Shown here in pieces: positions 48,101 through 63,100 of a DNA stretch of 64,000 bases (positions are counted from its first letter, which is position 1; each line of letters opens with the position of its first letter). A program made the translations under genes and the position numbers. The notes beneath the pieces were generated by a model, which did not search any database, was not told where the DNA came from, and saw only the letters and a program-made list of their open reading frames with translations. Location of the stretch: assembly GCA_024195265.1 (NCBI GenBank), contig JAJLRJ010000002.1:19046307-19110306 (forward strand). Direction: 5' to 3'. The DNA is from Dendrophyllia cribrosa (lineage: Eukaryota; Cnidaria; Anthozoa; Scleractinia; Dendrophylliidae).

Positions 48101-51100
48101 CAGTCTTTAAAGGCCCCTTCAACTTCCCAACTTCAAAAACACGGTCATGACGGGGCGCCATAACATGATTTAACATCCATGCGCACCCAGTTTACCATAA
48201 CAGACTATATCTTCAATCCAAACATAACAACAGTCCAATAACCATGGACTTGACTTACCTGGTGTCGTTGGTGCTGGTGTTGGTGTTGTTGTTGGCACTG
48301 AAAAACAAAATTAAACACATTAAAACGATTATCCCTTAAACTTTGAGCATGTAAGCGTTCGCCTTTCAGTCTGAACCTCTGTGTTATTACGAGAAATGGC
48401 TTGAACAAACAAATATATACAACAAGAATAGTGTAAAAAAACTACGAAAAATCATTATAAAACAATTTAAACGGATGAAAACAGGAACCCGCTTAATAAA
48501 AGATAAATATAAATTCGATTCGTGAGTCTAGTGCCCTTATCCAGCCATAACACCCAGTAAAATAAATGTCCCAGCTCACTCAAAACGGCAATACAAGAGA
48601 AAAGACCAACCTACAAGGAAATGAAAAGTTTTCCGTTTAAACGTTCAATTTCAGTTAAAAGACAATTCAAACTTTGGATCATGGTTAATTAAATGGACGA
48701 TAGAATGCCAACGAAAACAATACCTAGTACACATATGCCTTTCTTTGCTTCATTAGCTTTGTCGTACAAGTCCTTGAAAGAGTCCACTGTAAATACATTA
48801 TTAGGCCCAGAAGCAATTTGGTTGAGTTCTGAAGTGTCAACGTCTTTTCCTATACCCAAAACGAACACCGCCGCTCCTTTCTCCTGGAGGCGAGAAGAGG
48901 CTTCATCAAGAGGCGTGTATCTTCCTTGATCTTTTGTTTGCTTTCCAGCCGTGATAACTAAAACAGGCTACAAAACAAGAACGGAACAAAAGCAAATAAA
49001 AGGTCAATTAATTGAATCAATCACTAGGATAGCCTAGGAATAAAAAGTCCGTCCTCGTTTAGAGTTGACCTACCCTTGAAATATCTCTCACTCCGCCAGC
49101 AGGAGTCAATACTTCCTTGTCCGCCTGGTCCAATGCTTTATCAATTCGTCTGAATCCGCCCTGACACTTAAGTAGACCAATTCGTCTATTGACCTCTTCG
49201 CCATTGAGAAGGCTTCCAGTTAATGTGTTGAACTTAAGAGCCACGTTGGCGTCAGTGCTGTATGGGATGAGGGCAATACGACCTCCAGATGGTGATACAT
49301 TGAAGAAGGAAACTAATGTTTGGACAAAGTACAGCAATCGATTCCAGTCACTGTCGCTCTCGCATACAGATGAGTCAATAATGAAGGTGGTGTCCATTGG
49401 TATTGGGCATACTGTTTCTGTTCAAAAGATAGAATAGTTGAAAAATAATTCTGATGATTTTTAAACATACTTGATGGAAATTGCAGCATTTTCATCACAA
49501 CTTTACGCTCAGCCTGAATATCACACAAAAGAGGAAGGAAAGGAAAAGAATAGAGCCGAGGAGAAAAAAAATGAGAATACGCATGATATGGCGCCCTCTC
49601 TCAGTCATATCAACATAGCAGCTCCGTCCTAAAATATCCAGGCATTTATATAAACTTTTTCATGACACTGACATTATTTCGAAGTATTAATATTACAAAA
49701 AGAAAACATATTCAATATTCTGGAAACAAAAATCGGGTGCGATATCTGTTCAACGGGGAACCGTGTTGGTATCTAGCATGGTTTAGAGTCCTCTTGCAAT
49801 GAAGAATTAAAGTTATTGCCATAACATGCATGGTAATGCATAACGGGTTGCAATCTCTTACCCGGAGTAGGTGATAGTGTTGGTTTGATTGGACAAGATT
49901 GTTCAACAATTGGCTTCACAACATTAATGAGGTCCTCAAATCCAGCAGACGTAAACACGTTCTCATCAGAACTAGCAATTTGCCGCAGCTGTTCAGACTT
50001 AACGCCACCACCAACACCTAAAGAGTACACTACAACCCCCTTGTCTTTGAGGCTTTGGGATGCTTCATCCAGTGGGGTAAATCCTCCAGTCTCTGTTTGC
50101 GCACCATCGGTGATTACAATAGCGACCTGTTGTTTGTACAAACCAAGAGAAACAAATACGTCACGTGTCCTGGACAACTGATCTACAGCTGTGCTGCAAA
50201 TTCCGAGCATACAAACCAATGGACGCAAACACAATACCCAATTATTTAAACCACAAAACGCTAAAAATCTTGGACAAAACGATATCATAAATGATAATGA
50301 TGCGTTAAAGCACTAAACAAGCAGAATATTGGCTAATAATCCCACTCCATCAGCCGAATTATCTAAGGGTTTAAAAGACACACTGTAGAAACATGTCCAA
50401 TTGACTTAACTCATTGACAAAACGAAAATCCTCCGGGTTTTGAAAGAAGATTTCTGCGTCCATACCTTTGCTACAGCGGACCTCATTCCAGCACTTGCAG
50501 TAAAAACCCGTTCATCAGCCAATTTCAGAGCCTTGTCGATGTACGTATAGCCTCTCTGAAATCGTATTTTATCAATAAGTTTTCCATATTCCTCTGCAGA
50601 AATTTGGGCTCCAGATAGTTCATTGAAAGTGAACTCAAGCACCGCATTTGTACTGTAGGCAACCACAGCCACATGAGTACCATCTGGTCCAACATTGAAC
50701 ACATTAATCACATCTTTTAGGAAGTTTAACATCAGAGGCCATCTTCTACGACCAATACTTCCTGATGAATCCACAATAAATGCCACATCTACAGTAGCCT
50801 TACATGCTGCAATCCAACAACAAGATCGTTAACCAGATTTTTATTTTTTTCGATGGAAAATTTCCTCTGAGGTAAGATGATAAGGCTAAAATGACTTGGT
50901 CAAAACAAAAAATATGCAGGAAAAAAAGAGCCGCGTACAATCTCTGTTAATTGGTGAAACTTGCTGCAAACCAACAACAAGATCGATAGCCAGGTATATT
51001 TCACTTTACTGCATGGGATATCTTTTGACGGAAGATGACATTACGCAACACAACCAAATACTACAAGCATTTACGCAACTATTCCATTGGTTGTTCTGGC

Positions 51101-54100
51101 ATAAATCGTTGAATAGGCCCTATCATTGCAAACCTAAGGCGAAAGCATTATGGATGTATGCAACGGTATCAAACGCCACATTTAAAATCACATTTGTAAT
51201 AACATTTTAATTAGCAGCAAAAGTTTTGAGAGTTAACCGTCAGGAAAAATGACATGCGCATTTATCTGTATAGTAGTATCCAATATACCGAACATATAAA
51301 TTTACAATTACATTTTACAACACAGCAATCGAAATTAACAACACTTACGTGCTGGTGTTTGAAATGGCGTTGGCGTTGGCGTAGACAAAGTTGGAACTGG
51401 ACAAAACAAAATAAGAACCTGGTTTAGCATAGAAAAGTATCGACTCTTTTCTAAAGCAACATACCTAAAATACCCTTTTTTTCTTTTTTTATAATCATTG
51501 AAACCGCAGTTCTAAGCTTGCAAGGTTTATTTTCCTGAACACTGAGCCATTAAGTCATACCGGGAACTCCGAATAGTATGCGAGTATGCCCCTTTAATGA
51601 ACTTTAGAACAATGAAATCACGCCATGAACGCGAATGAATAAGGCATGACTTTACCTAATGTACACATGCCTCCCCTTATCGTATTCGCTCTGTTGTCCA
51701 AGTCCTCGAAAGAATCCACTGTAAACACGTTTTCAGGCCTAGAAGCAATTTCGTTAAGTTCTGACATATCCACGTCCTCTCCTATACCCAAGACGAACAC
51801 TGCGGCTCCTTTAGCCTGGAGGCGAGAAGACGCTATATCAAGAGGCGTGTACACTCCTTGGTCTGCTGTTTGCTTTCCCGTCGTGATCACAAACACGGGC
51901 TGTAGAGAAAGAAAAAAATTAACTATTGATAGAATCAATGTGGCATTAAACTTTGTGATCCAAATATTGTATACAGTTTCAATGCCGGCATTACGTAATG
52001 TTTTACCCTAGAAATATCTCTCATTCCTCCAGCAGAAGTCAACACTTCCGTATCTACCAAGGCCAATGCTTTATCGATTCGTCTCGAACCACCCTGGCAC
52101 TGTAGGCGATCAAGTCGTCTATTGACTTCAGCACCATTAAGAAGGTTTCCAGTTAACGTGTTGAACTTTAGAACTACGCTGGCATCCGTGCCAAACGGGA
52201 CTAAAGCAATACGACCTCCAGATGATGACACGTTAAAATACGTGACCAGAGTTTGGACAAAGTACCGCAATCGATTCCAGTTGCTGTCGCTATCACATAG
52301 AGATGAGTCGATAACGAAAGTAGTATCCATAGGGATCGGGCATATTGGTTCTGTAAAAACAAAAGTAAAGATCAAAGGGTCCAATTAGACCTTAAACTTT
52401 TGCAAAATGGCCGTCACAAACACTACACAGCAACTGCTTTTAAAAAATCCTTTTCTGCTCATTCCTAAACAGGTTTGGTCTCGCACCCATTCTTTTGTAA
52501 TAACACCACTATCAGAAACCAAAATAGATCATTTTGTAATCAAGACATGGACAGCACTTACGTGGCGTCGTTGGTGCTACTGTTAGCGTTGGTGTTGGTG
52601 GCACTAGAAAACATATTAAGCAAAATTACAATGTAGACAATGTGACAGAATGTATATTGCAATTAACTACAATCAATACTGACCGTACAACAGCTGCTCA
52701 AAACTACACTACACAGTGACAAAGAAACAGCCGTTCAAGCTTCGCTGCGGTCAATAGAAACCAGCAAACTGTTATAAAGAGAAGTCTGATGGCATTGATA
52801 TTTGGTATGCAATTCGGATAATACCAAATTCCCATTTCTATTTTAGACAGTTAGGATTCTCCGGAAGAGCATAAACTTCATCAGGACATATTTCATTAAA
52901 ACGCGATGTGTCATAATGTAATCAATATTTTATACAATAATACAACAATAAATAGATGACCTTGCAATACGGGATAAAATACTATTGTATATAATACCTA
53001 AGATACATATGCCTTTCTTTGCTTCATTAGCTTTGTTGTCCAAGTCCTCGAACGAGTCAACTGTAAACACGTTATTAGGCCCAGAAGCTATTTGCTTAAG
53101 TTCGGAAGCGTCAACGTCTCTTCCTATACCCAAGACGAACACTGCGGCTCCTTTCCTCTGGAGACTGGAGGAGGCTATATCAAGAGGCGTGTACACTCCT
53201 TGGTCTGCTGTTTGCTTTCCAGTCGTGATTACTAAAACAGGCTAGAACGAAACAAATGCCATACATTAGTGCTGCGAGGCTTATTGTAACCACTTTCTTG
53301 TTGTTTTGCATACTGTTTTTGTTTTTGTTTTTTCTAGCAACCGATCACGTTTGGGAGGCAGTTCAGCAAAGATCGAATTATTTCGCCTGCCATTCTACAA
53401 CATTGTTCAGCAACTAATTTTTACCCTTGAGACATCTCTCATGCCAGATGAAGGAGTCAACACTTCCTTGTCTGCCAGCTCCAGTGCTTCATCAATCCGT
53501 CTAAATCCGCCCTCACACTCTAGCTCTCCAACTCGTCTATTAACTTCTTTGCCATTAAGAAGGCTTCCGCTTAATGAATTGAACTTGAGAGCCACGTTGG
53601 CATCCGTGCCGTACGTGATTACAGCAATACGACCTCCTGATGGTGACACGTCAAAGTAGCTGACTAAAGTTTGGACAAAGTTCAGCAAGCGCTGCCAGTT
53701 GTTGTCGCTATCACATAAAGATGAATCGACGATGAAAGTGGTATCCATAGGAATTGGGCATACTTCTGTTGAAAAGAAAGCAGAAGTCAAAAGGTCAACG
53801 TAACTTTTCTGCATCATATTACTGTTTTAGGATTAAAGAGACCACATATTGAAAAGTAAATAGAAGCGCAGTCTTTAATGGCCCCTTCAACTTCCCAACT
53901 TCAAAAACACGGTCATGACGGTGTCGCCATAACATGATTTAACTTCCATGCGCACCCAGTTTACCATAACAGATTATATCTTCAATCCAAACATAACAAC
54001 AGTCCAATAACCATGGACTTGACTTACCTGGTGTCGTTGGTGCTGGTGTTGGTGTTGTTGTTGGCACTGAAAAACAAAATTAAACACATTAAAACGATTA

Positions 54101-57100
54101 TCCCTTAAACTTTGAGCATGTAAGCGTTCGCCTTTCAGTCTGAACCTCTGTGTTATTACGAGAAATGGCTTGAACAAACAAATATATACAACAAGAATAG
54201 TGTAAAGAAACTACCAAAAATCATTATAAAACAATTTAAACGGATGAAAACAGGAACCCGCTTAATAAAAGATAAATATAAATTCGATTCGTGAGTCTAG
54301 TGCCCTTATCCAGCCATAACACCCAGTAAAATAAATGTCCCAGCTCACTCAAAACGGCAATACAAGAGAAAAGACCAACCTACAAGGAAATGAAAAGTTT
54401 TCCGTTTAAACGTTCATTTTCAGTTAAAAGACAATTCAAACTTTGGATCATGGTTAATTAAATGGACGATAGAATGCCAACGAAAACAATACCTAGTACA
54501 CATATGCCTTTCTTTGCTTCATTAGCTTTGTCGTACAAGTCCTTGAAAGAGTCCACTGTAAATACATTATTAGGCCCAGAAGCAATTTGGTTGAGTTCTG
54601 AAGTGTCAACGTCTTTTCCTATACCCAAAACGAACACCGCCGCTCCTTTCTCCTGGAGGCGAGAAGAGGCTTCATCAAGAGGCGTGTATCTTCCTTGATC
54701 TTTTGTTTGCTTTCCAGCCGTGATAACTAAAACAGGCTACAAAACAAGAACGGAACAAAAGCAAATAAAAGGTCAATTAATTGAATCAATCACTAGGATA
54801 GCCTAGGAATAAAAAGTCCGTCCTCGTTTAGAGTTGACCTACCCTTGAAATATCTCTCACTCCGCCAGCAGGAGTCAATACTTCCTTGTCCGCCTGGTCC
54901 AATGCTTTATCAATTCGTCTGAATCCGCCCTGACACTTAAGTAGACCAATTCGTCTATTGACCTCTTCGCCATTGAGAAGGCTTCCAGTTAATGTGTTGA
55001 ACTTAAGAGCCACGTTGGCGTCAGTGCTGTATGGGATGAGGGCAATACGACCTCCAGATGGTGATACATTGAAGAAGGAAACTAATGTTTGGACAAAGTA
55101 CAGCAATCGATTCCAGTCACTGTCGCTCTCGCATACAGATGAGTCAATAATGAAGGTGGTGTCCATTGGTATTGGGCATACTGTTTCTGTTCAAAAGATA
55201 GAATAGTTGAAAAATAATTCTGATGATTTTTAAACATACTTGATGGAAATTGCAGCATTTTCATCACAACTTTACGCTCAGCCTGAATATCACACAAAAG
55301 AGGAAGGAAAGGAAAAGAATAGAGCCGAGGAGAAAAAAAATGAGAATACGCATGATATGGCGCCCTCTCTCAGTCATATCAACATAGCAGCTCCGTCCTA
55401 AAATATCCAGGCATTTATATAAACTTTTTCATGACACTGACATTATTTCGAAGTATTAATATTACAAAAAGAAAACATATTCAATATTCTGGAAACAAAA
55501 ATCGGGTGCGATATCTGTTCAACGGGGAACCGTGTTGGTATCTAGCATGGTTTAGAGTCCTCTTGCAATGAAGAATTAAAGTTATTGCCATAACATGCAT
55601 GGTAATGCATAACGGGTTGCAATCTCTTACCCGGAGTAGGTGATAGTGTTGGTTTGATTGGACAAGATTGTTCAACAATTGGCTTCACAACATTAATGAG
55701 GTCCTCAAATCCAGCAGACGTAAACACGTTCTCATCAGAACTAGCAATTTGCCGCAGCTGTTCAGACTTAACGCCACCACCAACACCTAAAGAGTACACT
55801 ACAACCCCCTTGTCTTTGAGGCTTTGGGATGCTTCATCCAGTGGGGTAAATCCTCCAGTCTCTGTTTGCGCACCATCGGTGATTACAATAGCGACCTGTT
55901 GTTTGTACAAACCAAGAGAAACAAATACGTCACGTGTCCTGGACAACTGATCTACAGCTGTGCTGCAAATTCCGAGCATACAAACCAATGGACGCAAACA
56001 CAATACCCAATTATTTAAACCACAAAACGCTAAAAATCTTGGACAAAACGATATCATAAATGATAATGATGCGTTAAAGCACTAAACAAGCAGAATATTG
56101 GCTAATAATCCCACTCCATCAGCCGAATTATCTAAGGGTTTAAAAGACACACTGTAGAAACATGTCCAATTGACTTAACTCATTGACAAAACGAAAATCC
56201 TCCGGGTTTTGAAAGAAGATTTCTGCGTCCATACCTTTGCTACAGCGGACCTCATTCCAGCACTTGCAGTAAAAACCCGTTCATCAGCCAATTTCAGAGC
56301 CTTGTCGATGTACGTATAGCCTCTCTGAAATCGTATTTTATCAATAAGTTTTCCATATTCCTCTGCAGAAATTTGGGCTCCAGATAGTTCATTGAAAGTG
56401 AACTCAAGCACCGCATTTGTACTGTAGGCAACCACAGCCACATGAGTACCATCTGGTCCAACATTGAACACATTAATCACATCTTTTAGGAAGTTTAACA
56501 TCAGAGGCCATCTTCTACGACCAATACTTCCTGATGAATCCACAATAAATGCCACATCTACAGTAGCCTTACATGCTGCAATCCAACAACAAGATCGTTA
56601 ACCAGATTTTTATTTTTTTCGATGGAAAATTTCCTCTGAGGTAAGATGATAAGGCTAAAATGACTTGGTCAAAACAAAAAATATGCAGGAAAAAAAGAGC
56701 CGCGTACAATCTCTGTTAATTGGTGAAACTTGCTGCAAACCAACAACAAGATCGATAGCCAGGTATATTTCACTTTACTGCATGGGATATCTTTTGACGG
56801 AAGATGACATTACGCAACACAACCAAATACTACAAGCATTTACGCAACTATTCCATTGGTTGTTCTGGCATAAATCGTTGAATAGGCCCTATCATTGCAA
56901 ACCTAAGGCGAAAGCATTATGGATGTATGCAACGGTATCAAACGCCACATTTAAAATCACATTTGTAATAACATTTTAATTAGCAGCAAAAGTTTTGAGA
57001 GTTAACCGTCAGGAAAAATGACATGCGCATTTATCTGTATAGTAGTATCCAATACACCGAACATATAAATTTACAATTACATTTTACAACACAGCAATCG

Positions 57101-60100
57101 AAATTAACAACACTTACGTGCTGGTGTTTGAAATGGCGTTGGCGTTGGCGTAGACAAAGTTGGAACTGGACAAAACAAAATAAGAACCTGGTTTAGCATA
57201 GAAAAGTATCGACTCTTTTCTAAAGCAACATACCTAAAATACCCTTTTTTTCTTTTTTTATAATCATTGAAACCGCAGTTCTAAGCTTGCAAGGTTTATT
57301 TTCCTGAACACTGAGCCATTAAGTCATACCGGGAACTCCGAATAGTATGCGAGTATGCCCCTTTAATGAACTTTAGAACAATGAAATCACGCCATGAACG
57401 CGAATGAATAAGGCATGACTTTACCTAATGTACATATGCCTCCCCTTATCGTATTCGCTCTGTTGTCCAAGTCCTCGAAAGAATCCACTGTAAACACGTT
57501 TTCAGGCCTAGAAGCAATTTCGTTAAGTTCTGACATATCCACGTCCTCTCCTATACCCAAGACGAACACTGCGGCTCCTTTAGCCTGGAGGCGAGAAGAC
57601 GCTATATCAAGAGGCGTGTACACTCCTTGGTCTGCTGTTTGCTTTCCCGTCGTGATCACAAACACGGGCTGTAGAGAAAGAAAAAATTAACTATTGATAG
57701 AATCAATGTGGCATTAAACTTTGTGATCCAAATATTGTATACAGTTTCAATGCCGGCATTACGTAATGTTTTACCCTAGAAATATCTCTCATTCCTCCAG
57801 CAGAAGTCAACACTTCCGTATCTACCAAGGCCAATGCTTTATCGATTCGTCTCGAACCACCCTGGCACTGTAGGCGATCAAGTCGTCTATTGACTTCAGC
57901 ACCATTAAGAAGGTTTCCAGTTAACGTGTTGAACTTTAGAACTACGCTGGCATCCGTGCCAAACGGGACTAAAGCAATACGACCTCCAGATGATGACACG
58001 TTAAAATACGTGACCAGAGTTTGGACAAAGTACCGCAATCGATTCCAGTTGCTGTCGCTATCACATAGAGATGAGTCGATAACGAAAGTAGTATCCATAG
58101 GGATCGGGCATATTGGTTCTGTAAAAACAAAAGTAAAGATCAAAGGGTCCAATTAGACCTTAAACTTTTGCAAAATGGCCGTCACAAACACTACACAGCA
58201 ACTGCTTTTAAAAAATCCTTTTCTGCTCATTCCTAAACAGGTTTGGTCTCGCACCCATTCTTTTGTAATAACACCACTATCAGAAACCAAAATAGATCAT
58301 TTTGTAATCAAGACATGGACAGCACTTACGTGGCGTCGTTGGTGCTACTGTTAGCGTTGGTGTTGGTGGCACTAGAAAACATATTAAGCAAAATTACAAT
58401 GTAGACAATGTGACAGAATGTATATTGCAATTAACTACAATCAATACTGACCGTACAACAGCTGCTCAAAACTACACTACACAGTGACAAAGAAACAGCC
58501 GTTCAAGCTTCGCTGCGGTCAATAGAAACCAGCAAACTGTTATAAAGAGAAGTCTGATGGCATTGATATTTGGTATGCAATTCGGATAATACCAAATTCC
58601 CATTTCTATTTTAGACAGTTAGGATTCTCCAGAAGAGCATAAACTTCATCAGGACATATTTCATTAAAACGCGATGTGTCATAATGTAATCAATATTTTA
58701 TACAATAATACAACAATAAATAGATAATCTTGCAATACGGGATAAAATACTATTGTATATAATACCTAAGATACATATGCCTTTCTTTGCTTCATTAGCT
58801 TTGTTGTCCAAGTCCTCGAACGAGTCAACTGTAAACACGTTATTAGGTCCAGAAGCTATTTGCTTAAGTTCGGAAGCGTCAACGTCTCTTCCTATACCCA
58901 AGACGAACACTGCGGCTCCTTTCCTCTGGAGACTGGAGGAGGCTATATCAAGAGGCGTGTACACTCCTTGGTCTGCTGTTTGCTTTCCAGTCGTGATTAC
59001 TAAAACAGGCTAGAACGAAACAAATGCCATACATTAGTGCTGCGAGGCTTATTGTAACCACTTTCTTGTTGTTTTGCATACTGTTTTTGTTTTTGTTTTT
59101 TCTAGCAACCGATCACGTTTGGGAGGCAGTTCAGCAAAGATCGAATTATTTCGCCTGCCATTCTACAACATTGTTCAGCAACTAATTTTTACCCTTGAGA
59201 CATCTCTCATGCCAGATGAAGGAGTCAACACTTCCTTGTCTGCCAGCTCCAGTGCTTCATCAATCCGTCTAAATCCGCCCTCACACTCTAGCTCTCCAAC
59301 TCGTCTATTAACTTCTTTGCCATTAAGAAGGCTTCCGCTTAATGAATTGAACTTGAGAGCCACGTTGGCATCCGTGCCGTACGTGATTACAGCAATACGA
59401 CCTCCTGATGGTGACACGTCAAAGTAGCTGACTAAAGTTTGGATAAAGTTCAGCAAGCGCTGCCAGTTGTTGTCGCTATCACATAAAGATGAATCGACGA
59501 TGAAAGTGGTATCCATAGGAATTGGGCATACTTCTGTTGAAAAGAAAGCAGAAGTCAAAAGGTCAACGTAACTTTTCTGCATCATATTACTGTTTTAGGA
59601 TTAAAGAGACCACATATTGAAAAGTAAATAGAAGCGCAGTCTTTAAAGGCCCCTTCAACTTCCCAACTTCAAAAACACGGTCATGACGGGGCGCCATAAC
59701 ATGATTTAACATCCATGCGCACCCAGTTTACCATAACAGACTATATCTTCAATCCAAACATAACAACAGTCCAATAACCATGGACTTGACTTACCTGGTG
59801 TCGTTGGTGCTGGTGTTGGTGTTGTTGTTGGCACTGAAAAACAAAATTAAACACATTAAAACGATTATCCCTTAAACTTTGAGCATGTAAGCGTTCGCCT
59901 TTCAGTCTGAACCTCTGTGTTATTACGAGAAATGGCTTGAACAAACAAATATATACAACAAGAATAGTGTAAAAAAACTACGAAAAATCATTATAAAACA
60001 ATTTAAACGGATGAAAACAGGAACCCGCTTAATAAAAGATAAATATAAATTCGATTCGTGAGTCTAGTGCCCTTATCCAGCCATAACACCCAGTAAAATA

Positions 60101-63100
60101 AATGTCCCAGCTCACTCAAAACGGCAATACAAGAGAAAAGACCAACCTACAAGGAAATGAAAAGTTTTCCGTTTAAACGTTCAATTTCAGTTAAAAGACA
60201 ATTCAAACTTTGGATCATGGTTAATTAAATGGACGATAGAATGCCAACGAAAACAATACCTAGTACACATATGCCTTTCTTTGCTTCATTAGCTTTGTCG
60301 TACAAGTCCTTGAAAGAGTCCACTGTAAATACATTATTAGGCCCAGAAGCAATTTGGTTGAGTTCTGAAGTGTCAACGTCTTTTCCTATACCCAAAACGA
60401 ACACCGCCGCTCCTTTCTCCTGGAGGCGAGAAGAGGCTTCATCAAGAGGCGTGTATCTTCCTTGATCTTTTGTTTGCTTTCCAGCCGTGATAACTAAAAC
60501 AGGCTACAAAACAAGAACGGAACAAAAGCAAATAAAAGGTCAATTAATTGAATCAATCACTAGGATAGCCTAGGAATAAAAAGTCCGTCCTCGTTTAGAG
60601 TTGACCTACCCTTGAAATATCTCTCACTCCGCCAGCAGGAGTCAATACTTCCTTGTCCGCCTGGTCCAATGCTTTATCAATTCGTCTGAATCCGCCCTGA
60701 CACTTAAGTAGACCAATTCGTCTATTGACCTCTTCGCCATTGAGAAGGCTTCCAGTTAATGTGTTGAACTTAAGAGCCACGTTGGCGTCAGTGCTGTATG
60801 GGATGAGGGCAATACGACCTCCAGATGGTGATACATTGAAGAAGGAAACTAATGTTTGGACAAAGTACAGCAATCGATTCCAGTCACTGTCGCTCTCGCA
60901 TACAGATGAGTCAATAATGAAGGTGGTGTCCATTGGTATTGGGCATACTGTTTCTGTTCAAAAGATAGAATAGTTGAAAAATAATTCTGATGATTTTTAA
61001 ACATACTTGATGGAAATTGCAGCATTTTCATCACAACTTTACGCTCAGCCTGAATATCACACAAAAGAGGAAGGAAAGGAAAAGAATAGAGCCGAGGAGA
61101 AAAAAAATGAGAATACGCATGATATGGCGCCCTCTCTCAGTCATATCAACATAGCAGCTCCGTCCTAAAATATCCAGGCATTTATATAAACTTTTTCATG
61201 ACACTGACATTATTTCGAAGTATTAATATTACAAAAAGAAAACATATTCAATATTCTGGAAACAAAAATCGGGTGCGATATCTGTTCAACGGGGAACCGT
61301 GTTGGTATCTAGCATGGTTTAGAGTCCTCTTGCAATGAAGAATTAAAGTTATTGCCATAACATGCATGGTAATGCATAACGGGTTGCAATCTCTTACCCG
61401 GAGTAGGTGATAGTGTTGGTTTGATTGGACAAGATTGTTCAACAATTGGCTTCACAACATTAATGAGGTCCTCAAATCCAGCAGACGTAAACACGTTCTC
61501 ATCAGAACTAGCAATTTGCCGCAGCTGTTCAGACTTAACGCCACCACCAACACCTAAAGAGTACACTACAACCCCCTTGTCTTTGAGGCTTTGGGATGCT
61601 TCATCCAGTGGGGTAAATCCTCCAGTCTCTGTTTGCGCACCATCGGTGATTACAATAGCGACCTGTTGTTTGTACAAACCAAGAGAAACAAATACGTCAC
61701 GTGTCCTGGACAACTGATCTACAGCTGTGCTGCAAATTCCGAGCATACAAACCAATGGACGCAAACACAATACCCAATTATTTAAACCACAAAACGCTAA
61801 AAATCTTGGACAAAACGATATCATAAATGATAATGATGCGTTAAAGCACTAAACAAGCAGAATATTGGCTAATAATCCCACTCCATCAGCCGAATTATCT
61901 AAGGGTTTAAAAGACACACTGTAGAAACATGTCCAATTGACTTAACTCATTGACAAAACGAAAATCCTCCGGGTTTTGAAAGAAGATTTCTGCGTCCATA
62001 CCTTTGCTACAGCGGACCTCATTCCAGCACTTGCAGTAAAAACCCGTTCATCAGCCAATTTCAGAGCCTTGTCGATGTACGTATAGCCTCTCTGAAATCG
62101 TATTTTATCAATAAGTTTTCCATATTCCTCTGCAGAAATTTGGGCTCCAGATAGTTCATTGAAAGTGAACTCAAGCACCGCATTTGTACTGTAGGCAACC
62201 ACAGCCACATGAGTACCATCTGGTCCAACATTGAACACATTAATCACATCTTTTAGGAAGTTTAACATCAGAGGCCATCTTCTACGACCAATACTTCCTG
62301 ATGAATCCACAATAAATGCCACATCTACAGTAGCCTTACATGCTGCAATCCAACAACAAGATCGTTAACCAGATTTTTATTTTTTTCGATGGAAAATTTC
62401 CTCTGAGGTAAGATGATAAGGCTAAAATGACTTGGTCAAAACAAAAAATATGCAGGAAAAAAAGAGCCGCGTACAATCTCTGTTAATTGGTGAAACTTGC
62501 TGCAAACCAACAACAAGATCGATAGCCAGGTATATTTCACTTTACTGCATGGGATATCTTTTGACGGAAGATGACATTACGCAACACAACCAAATACTAC
62601 AAGCATTTACGCAACTATTCCATTGGTTGTTCTGGCATAAATCGTTGAATAGGCCCTATCATTGCAAACCTAAGGCGAAAGCATTATGGATGTATGCAAC
62701 GGTATCAAACGCCACATTTAAAATCACATTTGTAATAACATTTTAATTAGCAGCAAAAGTTTTGAGAGTTAACCGTCAGGAAAAATGACATGCGCATTTA
62801 TCTGTATAGTAGTATCCAATACACCGAACATATAAATTTACAATTACATTTTACAACACAGCAATCGAAATTAACAACACTTACGTGCTGGTGTTTGAAA
62901 TGGCGTTGGCGTTGGCGTAGACAAAGTTGGAACTGGACAAAACAAAATAAGAACCTGGTTTAGCATAGAAAAGTATCGACTCTTTTCTAAAGCAACATAC
63001 CTAAAATACCCTTTTTTTCTTTTTTTATAATCATTGAAACCGCAGTTCTAAGCTTGCAAGGTTTATTTTCCTGAACACTGAGCCATTAAGTCATACCGGG

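Larger units (their letters stand above)
47625..53392 (-). repeat. Tandem unit 3 of the vWA array
   Basis: 5768 bp. Carries variant Y: 'gacggggcgcc' (about 48153), 'actacgaaaaatc' (about 48440), 'cgttcaatttcag' (about 48643), then 'caatataccg' (about 51282), 'gaaatcacg' (about 51614), 'gtacacatgcc' (about 51661) and 'ctccggaag' (about 52860). Confidence 0.9.
53393..59160 (-). repeat. Tandem unit 4 of the vWA array
   Basis: 5768 bp. Variant X at almost every marker (matches unit 2), except that it reads 'gaaatcacg' at about 57382, the Y form, where unit 2 has 'gacatcacg'. Confidence 0.9.
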